Assembly: GCA_002720485.1 (NCBI GenBank)
Contig: PBIQ01000017.1
Span: 1-46,695, forward strand
Length of the DNA: 46,695 nucleotides
Direction: 5' to 3'
DNA from: Acidimicrobiaceae bacterium
GTDB lineage: Bacteria > Actinomycetota > Acidimicrobiia > Acidimicrobiales > UBA8592
The notes beneath the pieces are model-generated. The model did not search any database. It had not been told where the DNA came from and was given only the letters and a program-made list of their open reading frames with translations. This document shows positions 25,034-32,515 of this stretch, one piece after another. A program made the translations under genes and the position numbers. Positions within the stretch are counted from its first letter, which is position 1; each line of letters begins with the position of its first letter.

Positions 25034-26932
25034 ATGGATGACCCACTAGCGAACCCAGCAACGACCCACACCATTAAAGCAAATCAAAGCGCTGGAGCGC
25101 TTATTAACTTTGATGATGCTAGTGATTTTGAACGGGCACAACAGGGCCTTATCGCTACTCATGAAACAGGACGCATAGAACTCGATGGAAAAGCTGTATG
25201 GGATACAGCGTCTCATGATTTTCTTCGAGAAGGAAAGCCATCACCTGAAACAGTCCACCCTGGGTTGTGGAGACAAGGGAAACTCAACGCTATACATGGG
25301 CTTTTTGAAGTGGCGGAAGGGGTCTGGCAAGCCAGAGGATACGACATATCAAACATTACTTTTCTTGAAACTTCGAACGGCTGGCTAATTATCGATCCAC
25401 TAACAACTAGCTCAACAGCAGAAGCCTGCCTTCAACTCGCTAATCAAATACTAGGTGAGCGACCGGTACATGCAGTAATCTACACCCACAGCCACCTCGA
25501 CCACTTCGGCGGCATACTCGGAGTCACTTCACAAGAGGAAGTTGAAGCAGGCAATGTTCGTATCATCGCCCCTGATGGCTTTCTTGAAGAAGTAGTTCGC
25601 GAGAACATCATTGCCGGCCCTATGATGGCTCGCCGCGCCCACTACCAATTCGGACCGCTACTGCCAGCTGGACCCACTGGTCAAGTTGATATTGGCCTTG
25701 GACAATCACTGCCTCTTGGGGCTTCCTACCTCATACCTCCGACAGAAACAGTTTATGAAACTGGAACGGAGCTAGACATAGACGGGTTGAAGGTGGTATT
25801 TCAGAACACGCCGGATGCAGAAGCTCCGTCAGAAATGAATTTCTTCTTCCCAGATAAGAACCTTCTCTGCATGGCTGAGAATTGTACACACACGATGCAC
25901 AACCTCTATCCAATCAGGGGAGCTCAAACTCGAGATGCTCTGGCATGGAGCAAATACATTCACGAAGCGCTACTCCTATGGGGCGAGCAGACTGAAACAA
26001 TGTTTGCAACTCACCACTGGCCGCGATTCGGTAATCAGGAAGTACGGGAATTCCTGTGCCTGCAACGGGATGTCTATAGGTGGCAGCATGATCAGACGAT
26101 GAGGCTTGCCAACATGGGGTATGTGCCATCCGAAATCGCTGAAACTCTTAAACTCCCTGAAGAATTTTTAGGTGAATCGCATGTGCAGGGGTATTACGGG
26201 ACGGTTTCACACAATACGAAGGCCGTGTACACCAAATACCTCGGCTGGTACGACGGAAATCCGGCGAATCTAAATCCTCTCCCGCCGGTTGAATCTGGGC
26301 AGAAATACGTTGAGTACATGGGAGGCACTGAAGAGCTAGTTGAAAAGGCAACTAAAGCATTTGAAGAAGGCGATTACCGGTGGGTTGTTCAAGTCATGAA
26401 CCACGCTGTTTTTGCTGATCCAACCAATACTGAAGTTAGAAACCTTCAAGCGGATGCATTTGAACAACTCGGATACCAATCAGAGTCAGGAACATGGAGA
26501 AACGCGTATCTCACAGCAGCCCGTGAACTCAGATATGGGTCGCTTCGGATACCTGCATCAATGGGACGGCAAATCGCTCATGCGATCACCATTGAACAAC
26601 TTTTTGACATGATCGGAGTCCGGTTCAACCCTGAAAAATTTGATCATGGACCAACGCGTATCAACTGGTATTTCACAGATATAGAAGAAGACCATGTACT
26701 TGGTATTCAACGATCAACGATTCACCACGATCCTAGCACCAGAGACAGCAAAGCAAATGCAGAGATCACGACGACAAGAAAGATCATTGCCATGATACTC
26801 GGCGGGCAGAGAGCCCTAGAAGAAGCAATTCAGGCAGGTGATCTTATCATTCAGGGTGATGGGGCTATCATCAAAGCCTTTTTTGATTCACTCGAATCCT
26901 TTATAACTGCACCCCTCATTGAACCTAAATAG
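25034..26932 (+). CDS. Alkyl/aryl sulfatase, MBL-fold (SdsA1/BDS1-like)
   Basis: This 632-residue protein matches the type III linear alkylsulfatases: an MBL domain with zinc motif H152-S-H154-L-D156-H157, the second metal region CMAENCTHTMHNLYPIRGA, and THHWPRFG. A helical dimerisation domain follows (about 370-510), with SCP2-like C-terminus from about 520. These enzymes release sulfate from alkyl sulfate esters such as dodecyl sulfate, giving an alcohol. No signal peptide is seen, so it should be cytosolic, unlike secreted SdsA1. It may feed the neighbouring SDR and thiolase-like enzymes. Natural substrate is unknown. Confidence 0.9.
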   Translation: MDDPLANPATTHTIKANQSAGALINFDDASDFERAQQGLIATHETGRIELDGKAVWDTASHDFLREGKPSPETVHPGLWRQGKLNAIHGLFEVAEGVWQARGYDISNITFLETSNGWLIIDPLTTSSTAEACLQLANQILGERPVHAVIYTHSHLDHFGGILGVTSQEEVEAGNVRIIAPDGFLEEVVRENIIAGPMMARRAHYQFGPLLPAGPTGQVDIGLGQSLPLGASYLIPPTETVYETGTELDIDGLKVVFQNTPDAEAPSEMNFFFPDKNLLCMAENCTHTMHNLYPIRGAQTRDALAWSKYIHEALLLWGEQTETMFATHHWPRFGNQEVREFLCLQRDVYRWQHDQTMRLANMGYVPSEIAETLKLPEEFLGESHVQGYYGTVSHNTKAVYTKYLGWYDGNPANLNPLPPVESGQKYVEYMGGTEELVEKATKAFEEGDYRWVVQVMNHAVFADPTNTEVRNLQADAFEQLGYQSESGTWRNAYLTAARELRYGSLRIPASMGRQIAHAITIEQLFDMIGVRFNPEKFDHGPTRINWYFTDIEEDHVLGIQRSTIHHDPSTRDSKANAEITTTRKIIAMILGGQRALEEAIQAGDLIIQGDGAIIKAFFDSLESFITAPLIEPK

Positions 26933-26955
26933 CTACCGGAGGACAAGTAGCTTTT
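26931..26955 (+). terminator. Possible weak intrinsic terminator
   Basis: AGCTAC (26931-26936) and GTAGCT (26947-26952) form a 6-bp stem with a 10-base loop, followed by a short run of T. It overlaps the stop codon of the alkylsulfatase gene and lies before the convergent sufU end. The stem and T run are both short. Confidence 0.35.
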
Positions 26956-26971
26956 GGTTCACTAGTGAGAA

Positions 26972-27439
26972 TCATTTAACCCCCTGGATTTCATCAATAG
27001 ATTGGGTCAGAGTATTCCACGCAAGAGTCGCGCACTTTATTCTAACTGGATACTTAACTACTCCTTGAAGTGCTTCAAGGTCGCCAAGATCAACGTTTGA
27101 TGATGACTCGGCCGTTTCCTCTCCAGATAACTCACTTTCATAGATATCCATCATCTCTTTGAAAGCATGGATTATTTTCTCAGCTTCGCTGATGCTTTTC
27201 CCTTTTATGATCTCTGTCATCATTGATGCTGACGCTTGACTAATCGAACATCCCTGACCACCAATCCGTATATCCTCAATTTTCTGATCAATTAATGAAA
27301 CGAAAACAATGACCTCATCTCCACATAAAGGATTGAACCCCTCGCAGCGATGAGCAGGAGGATCAAGCTCCCCCTGGTTTCTTGGAGAGCGGTAATGATC
27401 AAGGATGATTTCTTTATATAGATCATCTAGTGAAGACAT
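26972..27439 (-). CDS. sufU: Fe-S assembly protein SufU (sulfur acceptor for SufS)
   Basis: A 155-residue SufU-type NifU N-terminal homologue. LYKEIILDHYRSPRNQG opens the fold. The zinc-site ligands C39 (NPLCGD), D41, C64 (GCSISQAS) and C136 (RIKCATLAW) are all present, along with the insertion between the second and third Cys that marks SufU rather than IscU. In Gram-positive bacteria SufU takes persulfide sulfur from SufS. It lies 13 bp after sufS on the same strand and converges on the alkylsulfatase gene. Confidence 0.93.
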   Translation of the reverse strand: MSSLDDLYKEIILDHYRSPRNQGELDPPAHRCEGFNPLCGDEVIVFVSLIDQKIEDIRIGGQGCSISQASASMMTEIIKGKSISEAEKIIHAFKEMMDIYESELSGEETAESSSNVDLGDLEALQGVVKYPVRIKCATLAWNTLTQSIDEIQGVK

Positions 27440-27452
27440 AATTACAGTTTAA

Positions 27453-28685
27453 TTATGGGATAAACAGATCACGTACTTTATGCAAACCGGAAATCAAAGC
27501 GTCGATATCAGAACGGTCGTTATAAAGGTACATAGACACGCGAGATGTAGCTCCAACATTGAGGACTTGCATTAACGGTTTCGCACAATGGTGGCCAGCA
27601 CGTATGCAGATGTTATCTTCATCTAATACTTGCGAAATATCATGGGGGTGAGCGCCATCGAAGGTAAAAGAGATAACCCCACCACGTTCTGATGAATCTT
27701 TAGGTCCAAAGATTGATATGGTTTCTCCGAATTCTGAAATTAAACTTTGAAGAGTGTAATCGGTTAAATCAATTTCATGATTTCTGATTTCCTCCATACC
27801 GATATCAGATAAATAATCGATCGCTGCACCTAACCCTGCAGCCTCGGCAACCATGGGGGTGCCGGCTTCGAACTTCCAAGGTAATTCGTTGGTTGAGAAG
27901 CCTTCTTTGGTGACATTTAAAATCATTTCCCCACCACCAAGGAATGGTGGCATTAAATCAAGCAAGTTTTCCTTGCCCCACAGAACTCCTATTCCCATCG
28001 GACCAAGTAATTTATGGCCGGTAAATGTTAGAAAGTCAATTCCCATGTCTTGAACATCTGTCTTGGTGTGCGGGGTATATTGGCTGGCATCAGCGTGGAC
28101 CGTTAAACCCATCTCCTGCGCTCTGACAGTCAGCTCCTTCACAGGAGTGAAAGTTCCGAGAACATTAGACATCGCAGCAAAGCTAAGAAGTTTCGCCCCA
28201 TGAATCAACTGGTCAAAATCTGATAAATCAAGGTGTCCATTGTCATCAATCTTTATCCACCTAATTTCAAAATTCTTTTCAGCTGCGAGCATTTGCCATG
28301 GAACGATATTTGCATGATGTTCTAGCTCCGTCAGGACAATAGCGTCGCCATTATTGAGGTTCGCACGACCCCAAGTATTAGAGACAAGGTTCATGGCTTC
28401 TGTCGCATTCTTTGTGAACACGACCTCTTGCCTTGAATTAGCATTGATAAAAGAACTTACTTTATCTCGAGCTCCTTCAAGAATAGCAGTCGCTTCATTT
28501 GCGAGTTGATACGAGCCTCTATGGACGTTTGCGTTAAATTGTCGGTAGTAGTCTTCCATTGCGTCCATCACAGACACTGGTTTCTGAGAGGTATTCGCAG
28601 AATCAAGATAGATAAGGCGCTTTCCTTTGATATGCCTTTGAAGCAGGGGAAAGTCTTGCTTTATCTTCGCCACTTCAATAGTCAT
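27453..28685 (-). CDS. sufS: Cysteine desulfurase SufS
   Basis: From ATG 28685 the protein has 410 residues, with PLP lysine K225 in TGHKLLGPMG and persulfide-forming C367 in RAGHHCAKP, the class II desulfurase pattern. It liberates sulfur from cysteine for Fe-S clusters, handing it to SufU. An in-frame GTG at 28691 is possible, but the ATG has GAGGAG 7 bases upstream and forms an ATGA overlap with sufC2, so it is preferred. The order sufC2-sufS-sufU forms one minus-strand transcript. Confidence 0.95.
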   Translation of the reverse strand: MTIEVAKIKQDFPLLQRHIKGKRLIYLDSANTSQKPVSVMDAMEDYYRQFNANVHRGSYQLANEATAILEGARDKVSSFINANSRQEVVFTKNATEAMNLVSNTWGRANLNNGDAIVLTELEHHANIVPWQMLAAEKNFEIRWIKIDDNGHLDLSDFDQLIHGAKLLSFAAMSNVLGTFTPVKELTVRAQEMGLTVHADASQYTPHTKTDVQDMGIDFLTFTGHKLLGPMGIGVLWGKENLLDLMPPFLGGGEMILNVTKEGFSTNELPWKFEAGTPMVAEAAGLGAAIDYLSDIGMEEIRNHEIDLTDYTLQSLISEFGETISIFGPKDSSERGGVISFTFDGAHPHDISQVLDEDNICIRAGHHCAKPLMQVLNVGATSRVSMYLYNDRSDIDALISGLHKVRDLFIP

Positions 28686-29428
28686 AGCCACTCCTCGTAT
28701 CCTTCGGCATCGAGTTGCTCGACCAGCTCAAAGCCTCCACTCTTGACAATCCTGCCATCGATGAGAACATGCACATGGTGGGGTTGCAAGTGATCCAAGA
28801 GACGCTGGTAGTGCGTTATGGTGAGCACAGCGATTTTCGGATTTTCGTCCATGATTTCATTGATCCCGGTGGCGACAATTTGAAGGGCATCAATGTCAAG
28901 TCCAGAGTCAGTTTCGTCAAGGACGGCAAACTCAGGTTCAAGTAGTGCCATTTGTAGGATTTCATTCCGCTTTTTCTCTCCTCCAGAAAATCCTTCGTTT
29001 AGATACCGGTCAGCGAAAGCAGGGTCAATATCTAGCCGCTCCATCCAAACAAGCATTTGCTTCCGAAGGCTCAGAATAGATATTTCCTTTCCGCTTCTGG
29101 CTTCAACCGTTTGTCTCAGAAAATTGAGGACACTTACGCCCGGAAACTCTTGAGGGTATTGAAATGCAAGGAACATTCCAGCTTTTCCTCGATTGTCGGC
29201 GCTCCATTCGGTAACGTTCTCGCCCTTAAATAAGACCTCCCCTGATTCCACGATGTATTCTGGGGAGCCTAATAGGGCTGAAGCTAGGGTAGATTTCCCA
29301 CACCCATTCGGACCCATCAATGCGTGGATTTCTCCCTCAGAGATTGAGAGATTCACTCCATTTAGTATCTCGCTTCCGTCCTCTGCTTTGACGTGCAGAT
29401 CCTGAATTTCGATTAACGATTTGGCCAC
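28682..29428 (-). CDS. sufC: Fe-S cluster assembly ATPase SufC, second copy
   Basis: This 248-residue SufC-type ABC ATPase has Walker A GPNGCGKST at 39-47, Q-loop in LAFQYPQEFPGV, signature FSGGEKKRNEIL, and Walker B FAVLDETDSGLD with ITHYQRLL after it. It differs substantially from the copy at 21966-22730 but keeps SufC-specific features. Its stop overlaps the sufS start by ATGA. Having one SufC beside SufD and another beside SufS/SufU is unusual; whether both serve one SufBCD complex is unknown. A long inverted repeat lies about 20 bp upstream of its ATG. Confidence 0.92.
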   Translation of the reverse strand: MAKSLIEIQDLHVKAEDGSEILNGVNLSISEGEIHALMGPNGCGKSTLASALLGSPEYIVESGEVLFKGENVTEWSADNRGKAGMFLAFQYPQEFPGVSVLNFLRQTVEARSGKEISILSLRKQMLVWMERLDIDPAFADRYLNEGFSGGEKKRNEILQMALLEPEFAVLDETDSGLDIDALQIVATGINEIMDENPKIAVLTITHYQRLLDHLQPHHVHVLIDGRIVKSGGFELVEQLDAEGYEEWL

Positions 29429-29447
29429 AATGAAGTGTATCCCTTTA

Positions 29448-29481
29448 GATAATTACTCCTATTGTAATAGGAGTAATTATC
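29448..29481. repeat. 34-bp inverted repeat upstream of sufC2
   Basis: GATAATTACTCCTATT (29448-29463) and its exact reverse complement (29466-29481) flank a 2-base centre. It lies between the end of the MBL hydrolase gene (29485) and the sufC2 start (29428). No T run follows on either strand, so it fits a regulator-binding operator as well as or better than a terminator. A control site for the sufC2-sufS-sufU transcript is inference. Confidence 0.75.
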
Positions 29482-29484
29482 TTG

Positions 29485-30093
29485 CTACCACCCTCTAGCA
29501 ACCCACTCATCTAGGTGTGGTCGTTCTGCTCCAATACTGGTTTCATTTCCATGGCCTGGGAGGACAAGGGTGTCGGCGTTAAGGGTGAATAAACGACGAT
29601 CAATGGACTGAATAATGGCTGCGAAGTCCCCTCCTTCAAATTGGGTCGCTCCTGGCCCGCCGGGAAATAAAGTATCGCCTGAAAAAAGGATTGGGCGATC
29701 CTGTATTCGGAAACACATTGATCCAGGCGTGTGGCCGGGGGTCATAATGGTATGGAGCTTAAGTCGTCCTACTTCGATAACTGTATCGTCCTCTAAAATT
29801 TCATCGTAGCTGTCGAGCATGTGGGCATCTTCTTGGGTGACAAAAACTGAATACCCAGCTTCTCGGACATGGGGGACGGCTTGAATGTGGTCCCAATGCC
29901 CGTGTGTCTCAAGCACTTGTCTAACTCCTAGATTCTTGCAGAGGTCTAACAGCCGCTCATGTTCGTTAGCTGCATCGATTAAAACCCCTTCGCCTGTCTC
30001 AGTGCAACGCAAGACGAAAACATTATTGTCCATAGGACCAACTACGATTTTGTGAATTTCTAATTCGGAGTCCTCAAAGAACAATGTATTCAT
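29485..30093 (-). CDS. MBL-fold metal hydrolase (glyoxalase II-like)
   Basis: This 202-residue metallo-beta-lactamase-fold hydrolase has H64-G-H66-W-D68-H69 (ETHGHWDHIQ), TPGHTPGSMCF and SGDTLFPGG, with LVLPGHGNETSIG near the end. These are the metal ligands and loops of glyoxalase II-like and persulfide dioxygenase-like proteins. The short length and absence of a C-terminal helical domain argue against a classical glyoxalase II. It lies upstream of sufC2 on the same strand, separated by the 34-bp inverted repeat, so it may be transcribed separately. Substrate is unknown. Confidence 0.88.
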   Translation of the reverse strand: MNTLFFEDSELEIHKIVVGPMDNNVFVLRCTETGEGVLIDAANEHERLLDLCKNLGVRQVLETHGHWDHIQAVPHVREAGYSVFVTQEDAHMLDSYDEILEDDTVIEVGRLKLHTIMTPGHTPGSMCFRIQDRPILFSGDTLFPGGPGATQFEGGDFAAIIQSIDRRLFTLNADTLVLPGHGNETSIGAERPHLDEWVARGW

Positions 30094-30164
30094 AGTCTCA
30101 TTCTACAAGTCACTTCAACGAGAGTGCTGCCTTTTCGATGCTGAACGACTAACGTTTGTTCTAG

Positions 30165-30623
30165 ATGTGGGTGTATATCTCTATAGCGACGGTAACTGTA
30201 GTTACTTTGGCATGGTTTTCAATCGTTTTGGTTTCTGCGAGACTTCGTCAGACTCCCGCTCAAACTATTCTAGATATTGAAAAAGCTGTTGAATTCATAG
30301 CTGAAAATCTTCATGAAGAATCAGGAATGCGTGTAACGCATGACGAAGTAAGGCTTCTTCTTAGATGGCAGATAACGTACTTTCGGAAAAAGGGAATAGC
30401 TAGCTACGGCGATATCGACATGGATGCTGAAGCAGCCGCATTAAGGAATAAAACAGTTCTTGCCCATGAAGATGATCTCGTGGATGAGCTGGTTAGAAGG
30501 TCGCAAGAATCCAACTTAGGCCTAGAGGTCATAGATATCGTGTGTGTCACTGATTTAGCGAATCAATACATGAAGGACATCGGTGCTATAGGAGATCAAA
30601 TCACCGAATTAGAGGGCGAGTGA
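30165..30623 (+). CDS. Membrane-anchored protein of unknown function
   Basis: A 152-residue protein with an N-terminal transmembrane helix (about 2-25, WVYISIATVTVVTLAWFSIVL) and a cytosolic, acidic, mostly helical domain containing DIEKAVEFIAENL, VRLLLRWQITYFRKKG and DELVRRSQESNLGLEVIDI. I do not recognise a named family. It starts at an ATG without a strong ribosome site, divergent from the MBL hydrolase gene across 71 bp, and is followed by the 351-bp gene-free region. It could be a scaffold or regulatory membrane protein, but no evidence fixes a role. Confidence 0.72.
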   Translation: MWVYISIATVTVVTLAWFSIVLVSARLRQTPAQTILDIEKAVEFIAENLHEESGMRVTHDEVRLLLRWQITYFRKKGIASYGDIDMDAEAAALRNKTVLAHEDDLVDELVRRSQESNLGLEVIDIVCVTDLANQYMKDIGAIGDQITELEGE

Positions 30624-30704
30624 AAGAAGCCTCTACTTAGATAAGGGATTTTCATCTAAACATCGGCACTTAGATAAAACAAAAGCTAGGCTCTTCTCAC
30701 CAAC

Positions 30705-30910
30705 GAAAGGAGGTGGTCCAACTGAGTAGTAATATTTTTGGGACCTTGGAGGTGGCCAGCTACTAAGCGGCCCCCTGGACCAAGATGTAAATATCAACTG
30801 GTCACCCGCGGATGAGCGGTCAGGTTCAGGTCCCACCTGATCAGGCCATAGCCTAAACGCAGTTCGTGATCCAGGATTCGAATTTGGGGAGGTGAAAATC
30901 TCCCCAAATT
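30705..30910 (+). other. Structured non-coding stretch with very strong SD-like sequence; candidate leader or small RNA
   Basis: The stretch 30624-30974 has no convincing gene. GAAAGGAGGTGGTCCA (30705-30720) is complementary to the 16S rRNA 3' end at all but one base. TGGTCCA (30714-30720) pairs exactly with TGGACCA (30776-30782), enclosing a 14-codon frame (30722-30766, CTG start) that ends Glu-Val-Ala-Ser-Tyr. GGTCAGGT (30818-30825) pairs with ACCTGATC (30835-30842), and an 11-bp perfect stem closes the region (30881-30891 with 30900-30910). No T run follows the last stem. Whether this is a leader for the next operon, a peptide gene or a separate RNA is unknown. Confidence 0.45.
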
Positions 30911-30974
30911 TGTCGTTGAAGGTGTTAGCCAATGGCTCTTCTGTTCTCTAAAATAGTTTCATCGGAGGTGCTCA

Positions 30975-31166
30975 ATGAAACGACCTACAAGAGTTGAACA
31001 TTTTCGCTGGTTAGGGGATAAGCGCAACCAGCGGGTATATGACCTAGACGCAGTTAGCGATGAAACAGTGATTGATGAGTTGGTAGCGTCTGAACAGTAT
31101 TTGGTTTTTGGGCCTGATACTCTCGCTGAAGCGCGTAACCGCGGCTATAGGCAAAGAAATATCTAG
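30975..31166 (+). CDS. Small conserved-looking protein, unknown function
   Basis: A 63-residue basic protein starting MKRPTRVEHFRWLGDKRNQR and ending in FGPDTLAEARNRGYRQRNI. GGAGGTG lies just upstream of the ATG, giving a strong ribosome site. The composition (Arg, Trp and Tyr-rich with an acidic centre DLDAVSDETVIDELV) looks like a real small protein; I do not know its function. It begins a three-gene run with the alpha/beta hydrolase (10 bp gap) and RNase HI genes, following the structured gene-free stretch. Confidence 0.75.
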   Translation: MKRPTRVEHFRWLGDKRNQRVYDLDAVSDETVIDELVASEQYLVFGPDTLAEARNRGYRQRNI

Positions 31167-31176
31167 GTGAGAAACA

Positions 31177-31980
31177 TTGACATATGTGCTCGACTCGGAT
31201 GGGATTTCGCTCACAGGTCATCTAGCTGTTCCTAATCGAGTAAGGGCTTCAGGTACTGCGGGATTAGTTTTGTGCCATGGCTTTCCTTCAGGGTCAAGTC
31301 AGGGGATCGATGATGACAGGTCATATTACGATTTCGCTGATCTCGTGGCGAAAGCTCTTGGTTGGGTTGTTCTTGCTTTTACATACAGAGGCTGTGGCGG
31401 GTCAGAAGGTGAGTTCTCTTTAAATGGGTGGCTCGATGACACCATTTGCGCAGCAACGGAACTAACAGACAATCCTCAAGTCAATTCGGTTTGGCTCGCG
31501 GGGTTTGGTACTGGTGGCGCTCTAGCTATCAGCGCTGCAAGTTTGTGTGACGAGGTGAGCGGGGTCGCTTCTATTTCTGCTCCTTCCGATTTTCATGATT
31601 GGGCGCAAGATCCGGATCGACTCTTGCAGTATTCGCGTACCGTAGGGGCAATAACGGATCCAGAGTTTCCCCAAGATAAAAAATCATGGGCTGAGGAAAT
31701 TGATTTGATTAGACCTCTAGAAGCTGCAGAAAAAATGAGCGGAAAGCCTCTGCTGGTGGTTCATGGAGCAAGTGATCAAGTTGTTCCATCATTCGATGCG
31801 CGAGTAATCGCTGACGCTCATGGCAATGCGGATTTGCGGATTATTGAAGGCGGCACACACAGATTACGATTCGACCCTAGGGCATCTGCAATAATAATTG
31901 GGTGGCTAGATCGAACGCAGCGATTAGCGACGAGAGAAATGACTTCTGATCAATACTCAGTCCCAGAAGGGGAACAATGA
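31177..31980 (+). CDS. Alpha/beta hydrolase-fold protein lacking the nucleophile Ser
   Basis: The 267-residue protein starts at TTG 31177, with AGGTGA as ribosome site. It has the oxyanion-region LVLCHGFPSGS, the FTYRGCGGSEGEF loop, the acid in GASDQVVP and the His in EGGTHRLRF. At the nucleophile elbow, where G-x-S-x-G is expected, it reads G-F-G-T-G (WLAGFGTGGAL), so the catalytic Ser is Gly. It may be a non-hydrolytic member or use other chemistry. It overlaps RNase HI by ATGA, and the small 63-residue gene precedes it. Confidence 0.85.
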   Translation: MTYVLDSDGISLTGHLAVPNRVRASGTAGLVLCHGFPSGSSQGIDDDRSYYDFADLVAKALGWVVLAFTYRGCGGSEGEFSLNGWLDDTICAATELTDNPQVNSVWLAGFGTGGALAISAASLCDEVSGVASISAPSDFHDWAQDPDRLLQYSRTVGAITDPEFPQDKKSWAEEIDLIRPLEAAEKMSGKPLLVVHGASDQVVPSFDARVIADAHGNADLRIIEGGTHRLRFDPRASAIIIGWLDRTQRLATREMTSDQYSVPEGEQ

Positions 31981-32438
31981 GAACGCAAATATTCACAGAT
32001 GGATCATGTAGCGGAAACCCAGGCCCAGGAGGATGGGCCTGGATTATTCCTGATGGAAATTTTGCCTCAGGGTATTCGCCAGATACCACAAATCAGAGAA
32101 TGGAACTTATCGCTGTAATCGAAGCTGTCACGGCTGTAAAGGGCCCATTGGAGATAATCAGTGATTCAACGTACGTAGTTAACTGCTTTCGAGATAGTTG
32201 GTGGAAAGGGTGGCTAAAGCGAAATTGGAAAAATAGTCAGCGAAAACCTGTAGCGAATAGAGATCTGTGGGAGCCTTTAATCGCAGAGTATCAAAATCGG
32301 GACCTAATGTTCACATGGGTGAAAGGCCACGGAGGAGATGAATGGAATGATTACGCTGATCGCCTTGCGGTTGAAGCCGGATTCCTTCAGGCAGACCGCT
32401 CGGGTGAAGAACCACCTGCAGAAATCATCTTGCCGTAA
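31977..32438 (+). CDS. rnhA: Ribonuclease HI
   Basis: A 153-residue RNase HI that cuts RNA in RNA-DNA hybrids. The catalytic carboxylates are D8 (FTDGSCSGNPGPGGW), E43 (RMELIAVIEA), D63 (SDSTYVV) and D128, with the conserved H118 in WVKGHGG. The basic handle region WWKGWLKRNWKNSQRKPV is present. Length is normal, plus a short acidic-proline tail (about 141-153). Its ATG overlaps the stop of the alpha/beta hydrolase gene, indicating translational coupling to a gene of unrelated apparent function. Confidence 0.95.
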   Translation: MRTQIFTDGSCSGNPGPGGWAWIIPDGNFASGYSPDTTNQRMELIAVIEAVTAVKGPLEIISDSTYVVNCFRDSWWKGWLKRNWKNSQRKPVANRDLWEPLIAEYQNRDLMFTWVKGHGGDEWNDYADRLAVEAGFLQADRSGEEPPAEIILP

Positions 32439-32515
32439 TCATTCGGGCAAACAAGATTTTGAGCTACTAGCTTAAACTGCACTACGGTCTAATTAGCTAA
32501 TCAAGTGAGGTGTAA

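Noticed and set aside
30860-30890. A tRNA T-arm-like sequence (GGATTCGAAT)
   Set aside because: No acceptor stem, anticodon arm or D-arm could be assembled around it; it is part of the closing hairpin region.
30633-30932. A 99-residue minus-strand frame
   Set aside because: It is antisense to the structured element and the extended ribosome-site sequence, has odd Pro/Ser/Arg-rich composition, and shows no recognised domain.
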